From: Palaemon carinicauda
Lineage: Eukaryota; Arthropoda; Malacostraca; Decapoda; Palaemonidae
Length of the DNA: 64,000 bases
Direction of reading: 5' to 3'
NCBI RefSeq assembly: GCF_036898095.1
Contig: NC_090767.1
Coordinates: 31,714,572 to 31,778,571, forward strand
In this document: one piece after another, positions 22,975 to 34,055 of the stretch
Position numbering within the stretch: position 1 is the first letter of the stretch
Layout: each line of letters begins with the position of its first letter
The notes under the pieces: generated by a model
Databases searched by the model: none
What the model was told of the DNA's origin: nothing
What the model saw: only the letters and a program-made list of their open reading frames with translations
Position numbers and translations under genes: made by a program

Positions 22975-25754
22975 CTTACAATTCATTCCTGCATTCATCA
23001 CCGTCGAACATCAATCTGCACCCGGGCCCAAAACCCTGTTGAGTTTCTATCCATGACTGTGGTAAATATATATTAATTATTGTAGGAAGGCAAATAACTA
23101 TTTACAGGTACTTTACGGGACATACTGTGGTACTCTGCACAAAGACAGATATTACATCACCTTGAACCTTCTTCAATGATACGCAATATAGCACTTATTT
23201 TGGAATGAACTACAGCGCAGTCTACTTTATTTGTTGATTTGAACATAAACATAGGTACTGTATTAATAATTATTGTAAACAAAAAATCATACCCTTAACA
23301 TTTTACTTCTGGACATTGTTCATTTTTATGGGGTAATATATTGTAGATATGTGATTCCCTAAGCAATGCGCATGAGGTGACGGCAACATTTCAGAATTGC
23401 GTCATGCTTCAAAACTGTGTAGGACTCAGTATGAAAATGGTTAGTGGTTATTATAAAAAATATATACACTTAGCTAATCTTAATTTGTATCCATATTATA
23501 CAGTACAGTTTTAGAGTAATGTATTGTTTATGGAAATGTAGGCTACGTGTGGGGAGAGTTGTCAAATAGTCAAGTCATCCGAATAAAAACAGGAAACATT
23601 GCTTTACTGTTAAACTTGACTCTTGTGATAGAGTAATGACATGCTGTATATTACTGCAATATGCACTAGAGTGTCAGATATCAGAGCATGACATTATCTG
23701 CAAATCCAAACTCTGCTATTTTATTATGCAATACAGTGAATAAAGCCAGTTAGTTCAAAGTACCTAAGGAAATTGTGTAGCGGATGTGTGCCCCTTGAGT
23801 ACTTACTTAATTTACATAATTACTTAATGCACTTAATTACTTATTTACTTTGAAAAAGGCTTCAATTTCCTTTTGAGAGCCTTGATAATGTTATCAGTTG
23901 TTTAGCTACGGGCTGCCAACGTAAGATCCCGTGTCCAGCAAAAGGATGGGCAATCTATCAAGCACTGGATGTCTAGAGGGAGCTTGTTGTCATTTCTGAT
24001 GTTGAAAGCACACAACATGAACTTCTATGATATGCTAAATAATTTTTTAGCGATATATAACATTGATGAAGCTGAAATATTTTCGATAAGTCATGTTGGT
24101 AAAAAAGACTCAGAAGGGCAGCCAGTTTATCATATTATATACTTTCAGTGGGAGAATTTCTAAATTTTTTAATGGCGTAAAATACAAAACAAATGTTCTA
24201 AATTTTCCAGAAATGCGCCAGATTTAACACAAGCGCCCCAAAATTACAACTCTGGTGACCAGTTAGACTGAGATGATATGTTGTACTTAGTAGGTTATAT
24301 GATTCTGTTGTAAAAGAGAGAACTTACTTATACGTAAAAAAACTCTTTAATGTATAAAATTTTCAATATCTTAACAAAAACTTCTTAATACTAATTTTTA
24401 ATTATTTTAAAAACAAAGATTTGTCAAACAAATGCTCTTTCTTCTGATATTCTTAACATTCAATATGTTGTATCAGTGATTAAGTCTTGAGCATTCGAAG
24501 AACCGACAATCTTTCTACAATCTGTTATCTAATATGACATACAAGCGAACAATTGGTTAATTGATATTATTATGCGATTGAATGAGCCTTTGTATATCAG
24601 CGGCCAGTTCCTCCAGCGTGGATTAAATATGGACGTCAACTAGCCTAAATATTCCCACCTAACCTAACCTACAATCCATGTCCTTACCTACTTACCGAAG
24701 GGGGCTAACGACCCTCTGCGACCCCCCTTACACTGCTGTATTCTGAGTAAGTCATAATAATACATACAGGTAGCCACTATCATACATACACCCCCAATTG
24801 TATTCAGGCGATGACTGGTTGGCTAAATTGTCAGAGTCATCTGGTAGTGATGAGCTGGACAAGAAAAGATTCATACAGCGTAAAATTTATTTCTCATTTT
24901 CAGTAGAGAAATAATATACATTACGGAACCTTTGAAGGCTGTTGGAACAGACTGGGTGTAGAATTTCTAAACTTACGATGGAAAACCCTCATTTTAAAAC
25001 AAAAACAAACATAAGAAAGCCAATTGACATAAGGTTTTCCCCTAGCATAACTTAGGAGCCATATCCTTAACTACCGGGGCAGCAGTAATCCTAGCTAGCT
25101 TACCCTAAGACTAAGCCTCAACCTCATGTTTGCTACCAAACCAGCTCCACTCTTAATAAGATAACACTAAATCATATTTAGTAAATTGTAAAACTAGCTT
25201 CCTATTCTCGCATTTCAGTTCAAATGAACAAGTTCCCATAAAGACAGTGGACAATTAATGAGTAAGTTTACACCTGTCCCAATGAACTATATACACCCAC
25301 GTATATTACAAACTGAATCAAAAGTCATAAACAAATATATTTTTGGCAAAAAAGCTTAAAATTTACATAACTATAGCATAGATAAAGCTTACCCTATACT
25401 TGTCAGAATTCAGTCAGCCTAGTCTAAAATTTCACATCTGAGCAATTCACCATTCCGGATGAATTATCTTCTGTTTACGAAAGGATAGGATAGGATTGCT
25501 ATCTAAAGATATATCCGACAGCGGTTGGTAATCCTAGGGCACGATTCTTCATCAAGGGTGTATGGCCACTTCTGTCCCGGCCATATACCATTCTGGGGGA
25601 GGATCTCCCTGCCAGCTCAAGAACCTGTTTACCCTGCACAACTGACACCGAGTTCCCTCACAGGCTTACCCGGCACAGGGGACACCAGCTTGTAGTACTG
25701 TTTTCTGCTGGTGGGCTGTAGTTCTCGCCCCTTCAGTTAGCAGTTGACCTACAG
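22975..25754. repeat. Arm Y, inner part of the inverted duplication
   Basis: Inverted counterpart of 13318-12385 and then of 4912 down to about 1867. The uninterrupted DIRS target lies at about 23808-23812 and the uninterrupted RTE target at about 25260. A dispersed GAATAC/TTAGGT repeat copy lies at 24600-24740 (minus sense). No gene is supported before the ORF1 start at 25755. Confidence 0.8.
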
Positions 25755-27027
25755 ATGAGTAACTGCGACGACACTTTCGTCTGTCATTTCTGCTATGTCT
25801 GGGAAAAATTCCACTGTCAAGCTTATTGCAATATCTACAAGAGATGCATAGCATACTTCTAACACCGAGAAGACATTGCTTACTATGCCTTCTCCTTGGC
25901 TAGAAAACTGGGACTAGCTAAGCAGTACAGTTATGACTTTGTCAATCACAATGCAGGTGCAAATGTGAATTGTGCAGTCTGTACCATAACCTCATGTCCC
26001 ACATCATGACTGGAAGAAACAGGGAGCCTCCATTGTATAAGGAAACCCTTCCACTGAAATCCACTACCACAGCCATCCCTGACTGGAATCCTCCTGGCAG
26101 ACTTGATATGATTTTATAACTTGATAAGAAGACTACTAACAGGACTCTTCCCTACACCTTTCCTCGTCCTTATAAGGGCACTCCCAGAGCTAATACCACC
26201 ACTCCTTTCTCCTCTCCCTCTCCTGTGGAGACTCCTCCTGCAAAGAATAAGAAGAGAAGAACCACCACACCACCTGCCAACGCCCCAGCCCAGGACTCCG
26301 CGCCAGCTGGCTCACCACGTTCCAGCACCCTAAGTCTTGACATGGATATTAATCTGGCCACTGACACGCAGGACCCTGCTCGTGCAGAGACCCATCTTCC
26401 TGAATGCAACTGTACCAGATGATTGACTCATCTCCTTGAGAAAGCAACTTCTACTCTCACTTCAGCTGTTAAAACTGATCCAGAGCCACAGCCTTCCGCA
26501 ATCGACCCAAATTAGCTTCCAAAATTCAAGCTAACAGCTGTGGAAAGGGCACCCTTCTATGCAACGGTAACTGATTGCAACATCCAAAACAAGCATCAAG
26601 ATCAGAATCAGAACCAACCTTAAGGGTTTTTTATCATCACCCCAGAATACCACAGCAGTCCCATCTGCTTCTAGAAGGAGGCTTCATTGACCTATCTGGA
26701 TCCAGTGAAGAAGTTAAAGAAGGCAGTTGTTTGTAACTTCCCTACCGACATGCCGCTGTCTTTCATCAGTGATTGCAGCAACGTTTATCATGTAGAACGC
26801 CCTTTTGGCAGCCACAAGCAGTGCATCAGGAGAATTATAGTCATTTTCCTCGGGAAGATTCCAGCAAAATTAGACCTTGGACTCTAGTGAAAGTTCCCCA
26901 TAGTTGACCTGGATGTTGAGCCCCTACACTGTTTCAACTGCCAACGTTTTGGCCACCACAAGACTGCCTGCAGAAGTAAAAAGGTCTGGGAAGTCTGCAG
27001 ACGCTGGCAACCCACTCCAGAATGCAT
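25755..27027 (+). pseudogene. Non-LTR retrotransposon ORF1 (gag-like), arm Y
   Basis: The start ATG at 25755 opens 'MSNCDDTFVCHFCYVW', an N-terminal Cys/His patch. The central region has 'GLAKQYSYDFVN', then a basic Pro-rich linker (26225-26422). A middle part at 26687-26887 ('SFISDCSNVYHV') is followed by a complete CCHC zinc knuckle near 26930-26985 (C-x2-C-x4-H-x4-C within 'CFNCQRFGHHKTAC'). Stops and frameshifts lie between the blocks, for example after 'CIAYF' and near 26112. The 66-bp retroposon (27041) follows the knuckle. It is the better preserved twin of 560-1866. Confidence 0.65.
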
Positions 27028-27040
27028 CAACACACACAAA

Positions 27041-27106
27041 CTACGGGCCAACCAAGGGAAAGGCCCGTGCCAACAACAAGTGTTGGCTTTAATACCCCAA
27101 CAACAA
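27041..27106 (+). mobile_element. 66-bp double-hairpin retroposon, copy B
   Basis: Starts CTACGGGCC and shows the two 7-bp stems at 27043-27067 and 27070-27088 and the AAC tail. It is flanked by CAACACACACAA (27028-27039) and CAACGCACACAA (27107-27118), a 12-bp duplication with one mismatch. The related arm X (about 570-595) and copy Z (about 17590-17615) have the empty site with only one CAACGCACACAA-type sequence, which proves insertion and gives the unit length. Confidence 0.88.
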
Positions 27107-27259
27107 CAACGCACACAAGAATGGGTCACCTGACTTTTGTGGGTGGGGCTTCATTGTCCACAAACTGTATGCCTTTATGACTGACTCCACCTCTTCGAAT
27201 CATTTGACAAGCAGGCCCGACAACCTGGTTTGACAAACCGTCTGACCGTGTAAACCCAC

Positions 27260-27473
27260 CTTTATGTTAAGAAGATGAAGAAGTCCTTAAATGGTGGTAC
27301 AAAAATCTAGTATATTTATGCTGTACGTGAGTCAGTTGTCAATGAATTTGGAGGATTTTATAAAAGCTTGTGTATTGTAATGGATGAGGAAAGAGCTTTG
27401 AGTGTCAATAAGGGAGTCTGCTTGGTTCACTCAGGGAAAATAGATATGATTGTATCACACTGTAATGCATTAT
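27260..27473 (+). pseudogene. hAT-like transposase remnant, arm Y, first half
   Basis: Same transposase segment as 17437-17240 in opposite orientation ('ESVVNE', then a 'GKIDMIVSHC' equivalent). It is cut at the ATTAT target of the gypsy element; the second half resumes at 32210. Confidence 0.6.
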
Positions 27474-27750
27474 TGTTATATATTACTTTAGTTTATCTTA
27501 ACTAATGATCAATTCCATTTTCTGTTATTGTAGTGAAGTTATCATTACGTCATGATTTTCTGTTATTGTAGTGACGTTTTTATTACGTCATGACTCCAGC
27601 CGTTGGGCAGTTGAATTTGAAATAGAGTCAGCGCCTGCCTCCGTGTACTAGAGAATACATCTCTTTTTAAGAACTCGTCTTTTCATTTCCTTTTTCTGTA
27701 TGCATCTTTACAGAGAATGACTACAATATAGATTAAGCAGGAATATTACA
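27474..27750 (+). repeat. 5' LTR of the gypsy element
   Basis: 277 bp beginning TGTTATATATTAC and ending GAATATTACA. It contains a 38-bp tandem repeat (27518-27555 and 27556-27593); each unit ends in ATTACGTCATGA, a bZIP/CRE-like site, so the LTR may respond to CREB/ATF- or C/EBP-class factors (inference). It matches 31931-32209. Confidence 0.95.
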
Positions 27751-27752
27751 AG

Positions 27753-27764
27753 TGGCGACGAGGA
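27753..27764 (+). other. Primer-binding site, tRNA-Ser(GCT) type
   Basis: TGGCGACGAGGA starts two bases after the LTR. It is complementary to the 3' end of metazoan tRNA-Ser(GCT), whose acceptor end is CCTCGTCG plus CCA (from general knowledge of that tRNA). Mag-lineage elements are known to use tRNA-Ser. Confidence 0.8.
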
Positions 27765-27791
27765 ATACAACGGAAAATAAATTGATTAACC

Positions 27792-28671
27792 ATGGCTACA
27801 CAGTGTCCAGCATTCAATCCTAGCTTAGAAACTGTAGTTGAGTTTCTTGAAAGATTCACAGTTCAATCTGCTGATTTACTGCAGCAAGCTGGAGACGACA
27901 GTACTAAGAAGGTCAGTATTTTGGTCAAATCTCTTCCTGTAAATGTCGTTACTGATGTGCAAAGGAGACTTAAGCCAGTGAAACTGTCAGACGCCACATA
28001 CGAAAATATTAAAGAAAAGTTAATTGCTCACTATAAGGTTAAAAAGAGTGTGATAGGTGCAACGGTACAATTCCTGAATAGGAAACAACTTCCGGATGAA
28101 TCTATTGAAAATTATGCACGTGCATTAAATGACTTGTGTTCAAATTGCAATTATAAAGATTGTTGATGGGACAGGTGTCTGCGAGATGCATTTGTGAGTG
28201 GCTTAAGGTTTGCCAGCATTCTGAGTGGTTTGTTACAAGACTGTGAAAACAAGTCATTTAACGAGTGTGTTGAGAAGGCGAAACTACTGGCAACATTTTC
28301 CGCTGATGCTCAGGATATAAAGCCAGAATGCAATCATCACACAACCTATAAAGTTACTGAATATAGGGCTAAAGGTATTAAAAAGGTTCCTACTTCATAC
28401 ATTTGCATAAGGTGTGGTCAGCAAGCAAATCATTTTGCTAATGATTGTTTTGCCATGAAACTGAAATGATATGAAATGCCAGAAAACTGGTCACCTTGCT
28501 AGGTGTTGCAAATCCACTGCAAATTCATTGCATGTGGTCTCTGAAGCAACTCCGAGGGATGCAGCAACGACCCAGGGAGATGTGGCAACGCAGCATAAGG
28601 GGATGGCACGCTGTGACCAGACGGATGATGATGTTAGTGTTGTAGAAGACAGCTGTGAATGTTCTCAGTGA
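27792..28671 (+). pseudogene. gypsy gag (broken)
   Basis: Frame from ATG 27792. The capsid-like part ('FNPSLETVVEFLERF', 'IENYARALNDLCSNC') stops at a TGA (28164-28166), continues in the same frame 28167-28469 with the capsid end ('CLRDAFVSGLRF'), then reaches the nucleocapsid. The first CCHC knuckle, 'CIRCGQQANHFANDC', is complete. The second one is broken: the position of its first Cys is the TGA at 28467-28469, and one extra base shifts the frame, so the remaining ligands read from 28471 onward. Gag packages element RNA into particles. Two stops plus one frameshift make this copy unable to produce full Gag. Confidence 0.88.
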
Positions 28672-31600
28672 AGGGTAAATTCATTTTTAGAATAAACTCC
28701 ACTGTGCCTATGTCTGATTCACCATATATGTTGAGCTGTTTTATTAACAATCAGAAAGTCGATTTTGAAATTGATAGTGGAAGTCATGTTTCTACAATAT
28801 GTCAAAGTGATGCAGCCAGAGCCCGTGTTGTTATTTCTCCAACAAAACACCGTGTTCGTGGATACAGTGGAAATGCTATAAATTTATGTGGAGAAGCTTA
28901 TGTAAATGTGACTTATGGTCACAAAATATTGAAACACAAATTCTTAATTGTAAATTCCAGTAATGTTAATTTGTTGGGATTTATGTCAAAAGATGGATAT
29001 TAAACTTGTGTTACCCGATGTTATGCTACATTCTGATAAGGTAAATAATGTAAATGTGAGTAAATATGATGACGTCAGGAATAGAATTTTGTCTGAATTC
29101 AAAACATATTTACGTGATGAATTTCAGTCTGACGTCAAACATACTGTCTCCCTAAATGTCATGTCTGATGCAAAGCCAATTTTTGCAAGAGCTCGAACTG
29201 TTCCATTGCGTTTACGAAGTAAGGTAAAAGAAGAACTTGACAGGTTAATTGCTAGTGGTAAGCTATCTAAGGTATATTCCAGTGATTGGGCTTCACCCAC
29301 AGTTAATGTCATGAAGGATGAGAATCACATTCGAATATGTGGGGATTTTTCAGTTACAGTCAATAAATTCCTCGATCCAGTGCAGACTCCATTACCCTCT
29401 ATTGACGAGGTCATTGCACAAGCTGGCTCTGCAACAGTTTTCTCTAAAATTGATTTAGCACATGCATTTTTACAGTTGCCGTTAGATGAAGAATCTAAGA
29501 AATATACAACAATTAACACTTGTGAAGGGTTGTATCGATACAATTACTTCCCATTTGGCTTACGGGCTAGTCCCGGTATATTCCAGTCATTTATGTTGCA
29601 GTTACTGAATGACATTAATAATTTGATTATTTATCAAGATGATCTACTTATTTTGTCTCCTAATGTTAATGAGCATAATGTTACCTTGAGGAAAGTATTA
29701 AATACTCTTCAGGATGCTGGTATCAAAGTTAATAACAATAAATGCTCCTTTTTTACTGAAGAGGTACATTATTTAGGGCATATATTCAATAATAAGCGGG
29801 TGCATATTGATCCTGGAAAAGTTCGTTCCATTGTTGATGCCGCTGCACCCAAAGATTTAAAGCAATTGTAAGCATTCTTGGGACTGTGTAACTATTATAA
29901 ACGGTTTATTCCTAAATTCACTGACGAGTTTGCTCCATTGTATAGATTATTGCATAAAAATGCAAGATTTGTATGGAATCAAGAACAACAGAAGTGCTTT
30001 GATACTGTTAAGTTATTCTTCACATCTCATAGGGCTCTGCAATTGTTTAATCCAGGTTATGAAACTTTATTGGAAACAGACAGTTCAGGATATGGAATTG
30101 CTGCTGTACTGATGCAACGTAAAGATATGTACTCTCAGTGGCTGCCTGTAATATTTGCATCACGTACTCTGAGCAATGCGGAACGTAATTACTCAAATCT
30201 TGAAAGAGAGGCATTGTCTGTGATGTTTGGGTGTAAAAAATTCAGAGAATTTCTTCTTGGTTCAAAATTCATCATTAGGAATGATCAACAACCTTTGCGT
30301 AAATTGTTCTCTCATACAGCAGGCATATGTTTCACATGTTCTGCTAGGTTACAGCGTTGGTATTTAAAACTATCTCAGTTTAATTATTGTTTTGAATATT
30401 CAAAAGGCACAGATAATGTTAACAGTGATTGTTTAAGTAGACTGCCTCTACCTGAATATGGTCATGATCGTGAGCCTTATGAACTAATCTTTACTGTGAA
30501 TTCCCTGTCAGATATGAATATAACCTGTGTTGAAATTCAAAAGGAGACAGATAAGGATGAAAATTTATCTGAATTGAAACATTGTATAAAATACAGAGTT
30601 CCTATCAATGCTAAGTCTAACTTGTTGCCATATAAGAACGTTCTGAAGGATATGTCTGTTATGAAAGGCTGCATTTTGTATCAGAATCGTGTTTTAATTC
30701 CTCATTCTGTACGGCAAATGGTATTAGAGAAATTTCATGTAGGCCATCCAGGAATATGTAGTATGAAGGCTTTAGTGCGCTCTCTTATCTGGTACCCTAA
30801 CATTGATCATGATGTTGAAAGGCTGGTTAAAAATTGTGAGTTGTGTCAGTCTGTTCAAGCAAGACCAAGTAAAAATCAACATGTAATATGGCCTACTCCA
30901 CCAAGGCCTTGGTCTCGTGTTCATATCGACCATTTTTTCTATGAATCTCATACATGTCTTATTGTTGTAGATGCGCTTAGTAAGTATATAGAAGTGGAAA
31001 TTGTGCATAGTACGAATGCTAATGAAACAATTGATGCTTTGCGTTTGGTGTTTTCACGTAATGGGTTGTGTGACACACTCGTATCAGATAATGCTTCATG
31101 TTTCACCAACAGTAAATTTAAACAGTTTCTGAAGAACAATGGCATTATTCATATAACTCCTCCTCCTTATTCACCATCAAGTAATGGTCAAGCAGAGAGG
31201 GGGGTAAGGGGTGTAAAAGAATTGCTTAAGAAATACCAAAGTGGTGAATCATTCAAAACACGCTTGGCTCAAGTTTTATTCCGTTATCGTACTGTTCCAC
31301 ATTCTGTTACTAACATTCCCCCATCAGTGTCCCTGAATAATTGAAAGTTTGTATCGGTCAAAGATAGAATAAACCCTAAATATACTGCAAATAAACCATC
31401 TTGTGAATTCAAACAAATTGCTAAATTTGAGGTAGGTGATAAAATTCTGGCAATTAACTTGAGAGATGGTCCAAAATGGTTTCAAGGTGAAATTGTTCAG
31501 AAATTAGGTGTAATTGTGTATAATGTTCATGTTCAGAAATTAGATGTCATATGGAAACGACACTGTAATCAACTATTGACAATTATAGGTTCAGAACCAA

Positions 31601-31830
31601 AGAACAGTATCAGTAATGAGTCCAGTTGTGTATCATCCTATAATAAATTACCTTCTCAGCAACAAGTAGTAGTACAACCTTATGTTTCTGTTGAGTCCCC
31701 TTCCAATGTTTCGCCTCACAATAACATAAGTGTACCGTCTATTGGGGTTTCTGGTGATATTCCTGTAACAGATGTTATTCCTATCAGGCGTTCAACTAGA
31801 AATAGAAAACCTGTGATACGTTATGGTTAG
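28659..31830 (+). pseudogene. gypsy pol: protease, RT, RNase H, integrase (broken)
   Basis: Protease 28659-29003 has the catalytic Asp in 'DFEIDSGSHVSTIC'. The frame changes near 28998, and RT follows from about 29005 with 'SKIDLAHAFLQLPL' and YQDD ('IYQDDLLIL', near 29630). TAA at 29869-29871 lies between RT and the connection. RNase H has 'LLETDSSGYGIAA', 'EREALSVMFG' and 'NSDCLSRLP'. Integrase has a zinc-binding region ('FHVGHPGICS', 'CELCQ'), catalytic residues in 'HIDHFFY', 'VSDNASCF' and 'NGQAERGV', and a further stop TGA at 31342-31344. The C-terminal tail ends 'RRSTRNRKPVIRYG'. Reading frame is continuous apart from the two stops and one shift, so decay is light. Confidence 0.93.
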
Positions 31831-31916
31831 GATGAATACTTGAGATGTTATGGTGTGTTATTGTAAATGATTGCCAAGGTTATTTTTCTATTATATCTTC
31901 TTATTTTGTTTTCATT

Positions 31917-31930
31917 TAGAGAGGAGCAAT
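31917..31930 (+). other. Polypurine tract of the gypsy element
   Basis: AGAGAGGAG directly upstream of the 3' LTR, where plus-strand DNA synthesis of LTR elements is primed. Confidence 0.7.
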
Positions 31931-32209
31931 TTTTATATATTACTTTAGTTTATCTTAACTTATGATCAATTCCATTTTCTGTTATTGTAGTGACATTATC
32001 ATTACGTCATGATTTTCTGTTATTATAGTGACGTTTTTATTACGTCATGACTCCAGCCGTTGGGCAGTTGAATTTGAAATAGAGTCAGTGTCTGCCTCCG
32101 TGTACTAGAGAATACATCTCTTTTCAAGAACTCGTCTTTTCATTTCCTTTTTCTGCATGCATCTTTACAGAGAATGACTACAATATAGAAATTAAGCAGG
32201 AATATTACA
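31931..32209 (+). repeat. 3' LTR of the gypsy element
   Basis: 279 bp matching 27474-27750 with 9 substitutions and a 2-base indel. Its second base is T where the 5' LTR has G, so the usual TG start is lost here. It keeps both ATTACGTCATGA sites. Confidence 0.94.
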
Positions 32210-32945
32210 ATTATCCACCAAGAATTATTATTTTGCAATGTATTACAGATAAATGGAGCCATCCACACAGTGTGGCCAGGATAGGGAATTTAATCAGAGG
32301 TGTTAATGTCACAATGACACAGAAGATCTATATCTTTACTTGGAGAACTGAACACAGAATTTAGTGACGTACAGTTAGCTAAATTGTTTCCGGTTCACTG
32401 ACATCTTTACTTCCTATATACTTTATTTGCTCCGGCATTTCTCACAGATATAACCACCTATTTGAACACACTTTATTTGCGCTTACAAGGCAAGTAACAA
32501 AATGTTTCTCAACTGGTTGGGTACATTGAAGCTTTCCACAGGAAGCTGTTACTATTCAGTGCTTCCTTAAGAAAGAGCGGCGTTGCATACCGTTCATCCT
32601 GTTGCAAGCTCATGACAGATGATGTGAAGTCAGAGTTTTTATGGTTTTTGCCAAATATCTTCAATTTGAAAACAGATTTAGAGACTTCAAGAAGCTGTAG
32701 ATTATTTTTCAGTCACTTAACAACCCAATTGAAGTTGATATGGAGTTGTGTGAGCTACAGTCTAACTCAATACTGATTGCCAGGGAAAGAAAATGTTGGT
32801 TTGCCAGAAGAGATTCTCCAAGCTAAGACTAGGCACAGGCTCTTGCACACTTGCAACCCGTTGTGAGCTAAGAAACTTTTGCCTTTGTCTTTTCATCTAT
32901 AAAGGCTAAAAACAGAACTCTGTCGGATAATTAAAAACTGGTTAT
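32210..32945 (+). pseudogene. hAT-like transposase remnant, arm Y, second half
   Basis: Continues 27260-27473 after the gypsy insertion and is the inverted counterpart of 16501-17240. Frames contain the helical C-terminal region of ZBED/GTF2IRD2-like hAT transposases ('LQGK'-like, then a 'HRKLLLFSASL'-like segment), with many stops. Confidence 0.55.
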
Positions 32946-33097
32946 GTGTCCTTTCCTTGCTACTATCCACTTTGGTCTAGGACTATCATGACTTTTCTAT
33001 TCATTTGCAGCAGTTAACTATATATCTATTTTTTCTATAAATGTACTGTAAGTTGTTTTATCCTTTGCGTATAGACCCTATTTTTAGTCTGAACTTA

Positions 33098-33234
<137 letters not shown>

Positions 33235-33564
33235 CTGTTTAGCACTGAAGTGGCCCCAGATATCAATGAAGTTGGACAAGGGTGGAAGTTCATAGTATGT
33301 GGATGTATATAGTTTAATAAAATATTTAGATATGAATTTATTCAATTAACCTAAATTTGAATGATTATTTATATGATATTATCAGTGCTTCAAAAAGTGA
33401 GCAGGTACAGGAACTCAGTGTTCTGTGGAAAAACGAAAACCTGACATAATTATGGCTGAGAAATCTCTTGACTTGTATGATAGAAGTAGACATTTATGTC
33501 TGAATGTGTCTACCAATAATATCATGGAAATACTTATCAACAAAGAAAACTCTTCGGTTACAAA

Positions 33565-34055
33565 GCAATATCACTAAGGGCCAGTACAAGAGTTTTTAAC
33601 CAGCTACAATGCCATATTTCTAAGGGCAAAACATTTGGCTTACATTGCCATAGTTCAAGGAGCTGAACTAAAAGCTTTTGTTACCTACATTGCCCTATTT
33701 CTAAGGGCAGAACATGTTCCTTATATTGTCATAATTCCAAGAGCAGACCTAAAAGCATTTGTTAGCTAGATTGACATATTTCTAAGAGTAGAACAAAGGG
33801 TTTTCGTTGCCATAATTCCTAGAGCAGATCAATGATCTTTCATGAACTACGTTGCCACACTTCTAAGGTCAAAATCAAGAGCTTTCAATAGTTAAATATT
33901 GTCATAATTCTAAGGGAGGAACAAAGAACTTATATTGTCATACATTTAAGGACAGATCAATCAGCTTTTGTTAGCAATATTTTCATAATTTTAATCACAG
34001 AACGAATCTTTCATTAGCTACATTGTCATAATTCTATGGATAGAATTTGGCTTTT
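33565..34055. repeat. Degenerate satellite-like tandem repeat
   Basis: About nine to ten diverged units of roughly 40-57 bases share a core like TTGCCATAATTCTAAGGGCAG followed by an A-rich run and GCTTTTGTTAGC. Phrases such as TTTCTAAGGGCA recur at irregular spacing, which suggests an old higher-order repeat. No frame persists. Confidence 0.7.

Larger units (their letters stand above)
27474..32209 (+). mobile_element. Ty3/gypsy LTR retrotransposon (Mag-like), complete but inactivated
   Basis: 4,736 bp bounded by a perfect 5-bp target duplication ATTAT (27469-27473 and 32210-32214). Copy Z shows the empty site GCATTATCCACC. Order: 5' LTR, primer-binding site, gag, protease, RT, RNase H, integrase, purine tract, 3' LTR. 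There is no env-like frame. The two LTRs differ by 9 substitutions and a 2-base indel over 277-279 bases, so the insertion is not very recent. gag and pol carry at least four stops and two frame changes. The Mag-like assignment rests on the tRNA-Ser primer site and pol motifs, by inference. Confidence 0.93.

Noticed and set aside
22749..23042. Open frame of 97 codons in arm Y
   Set aside because: Composition is that of AT-rich non-coding DNA, it has no motif, and the arm X counterpart does not keep it open.
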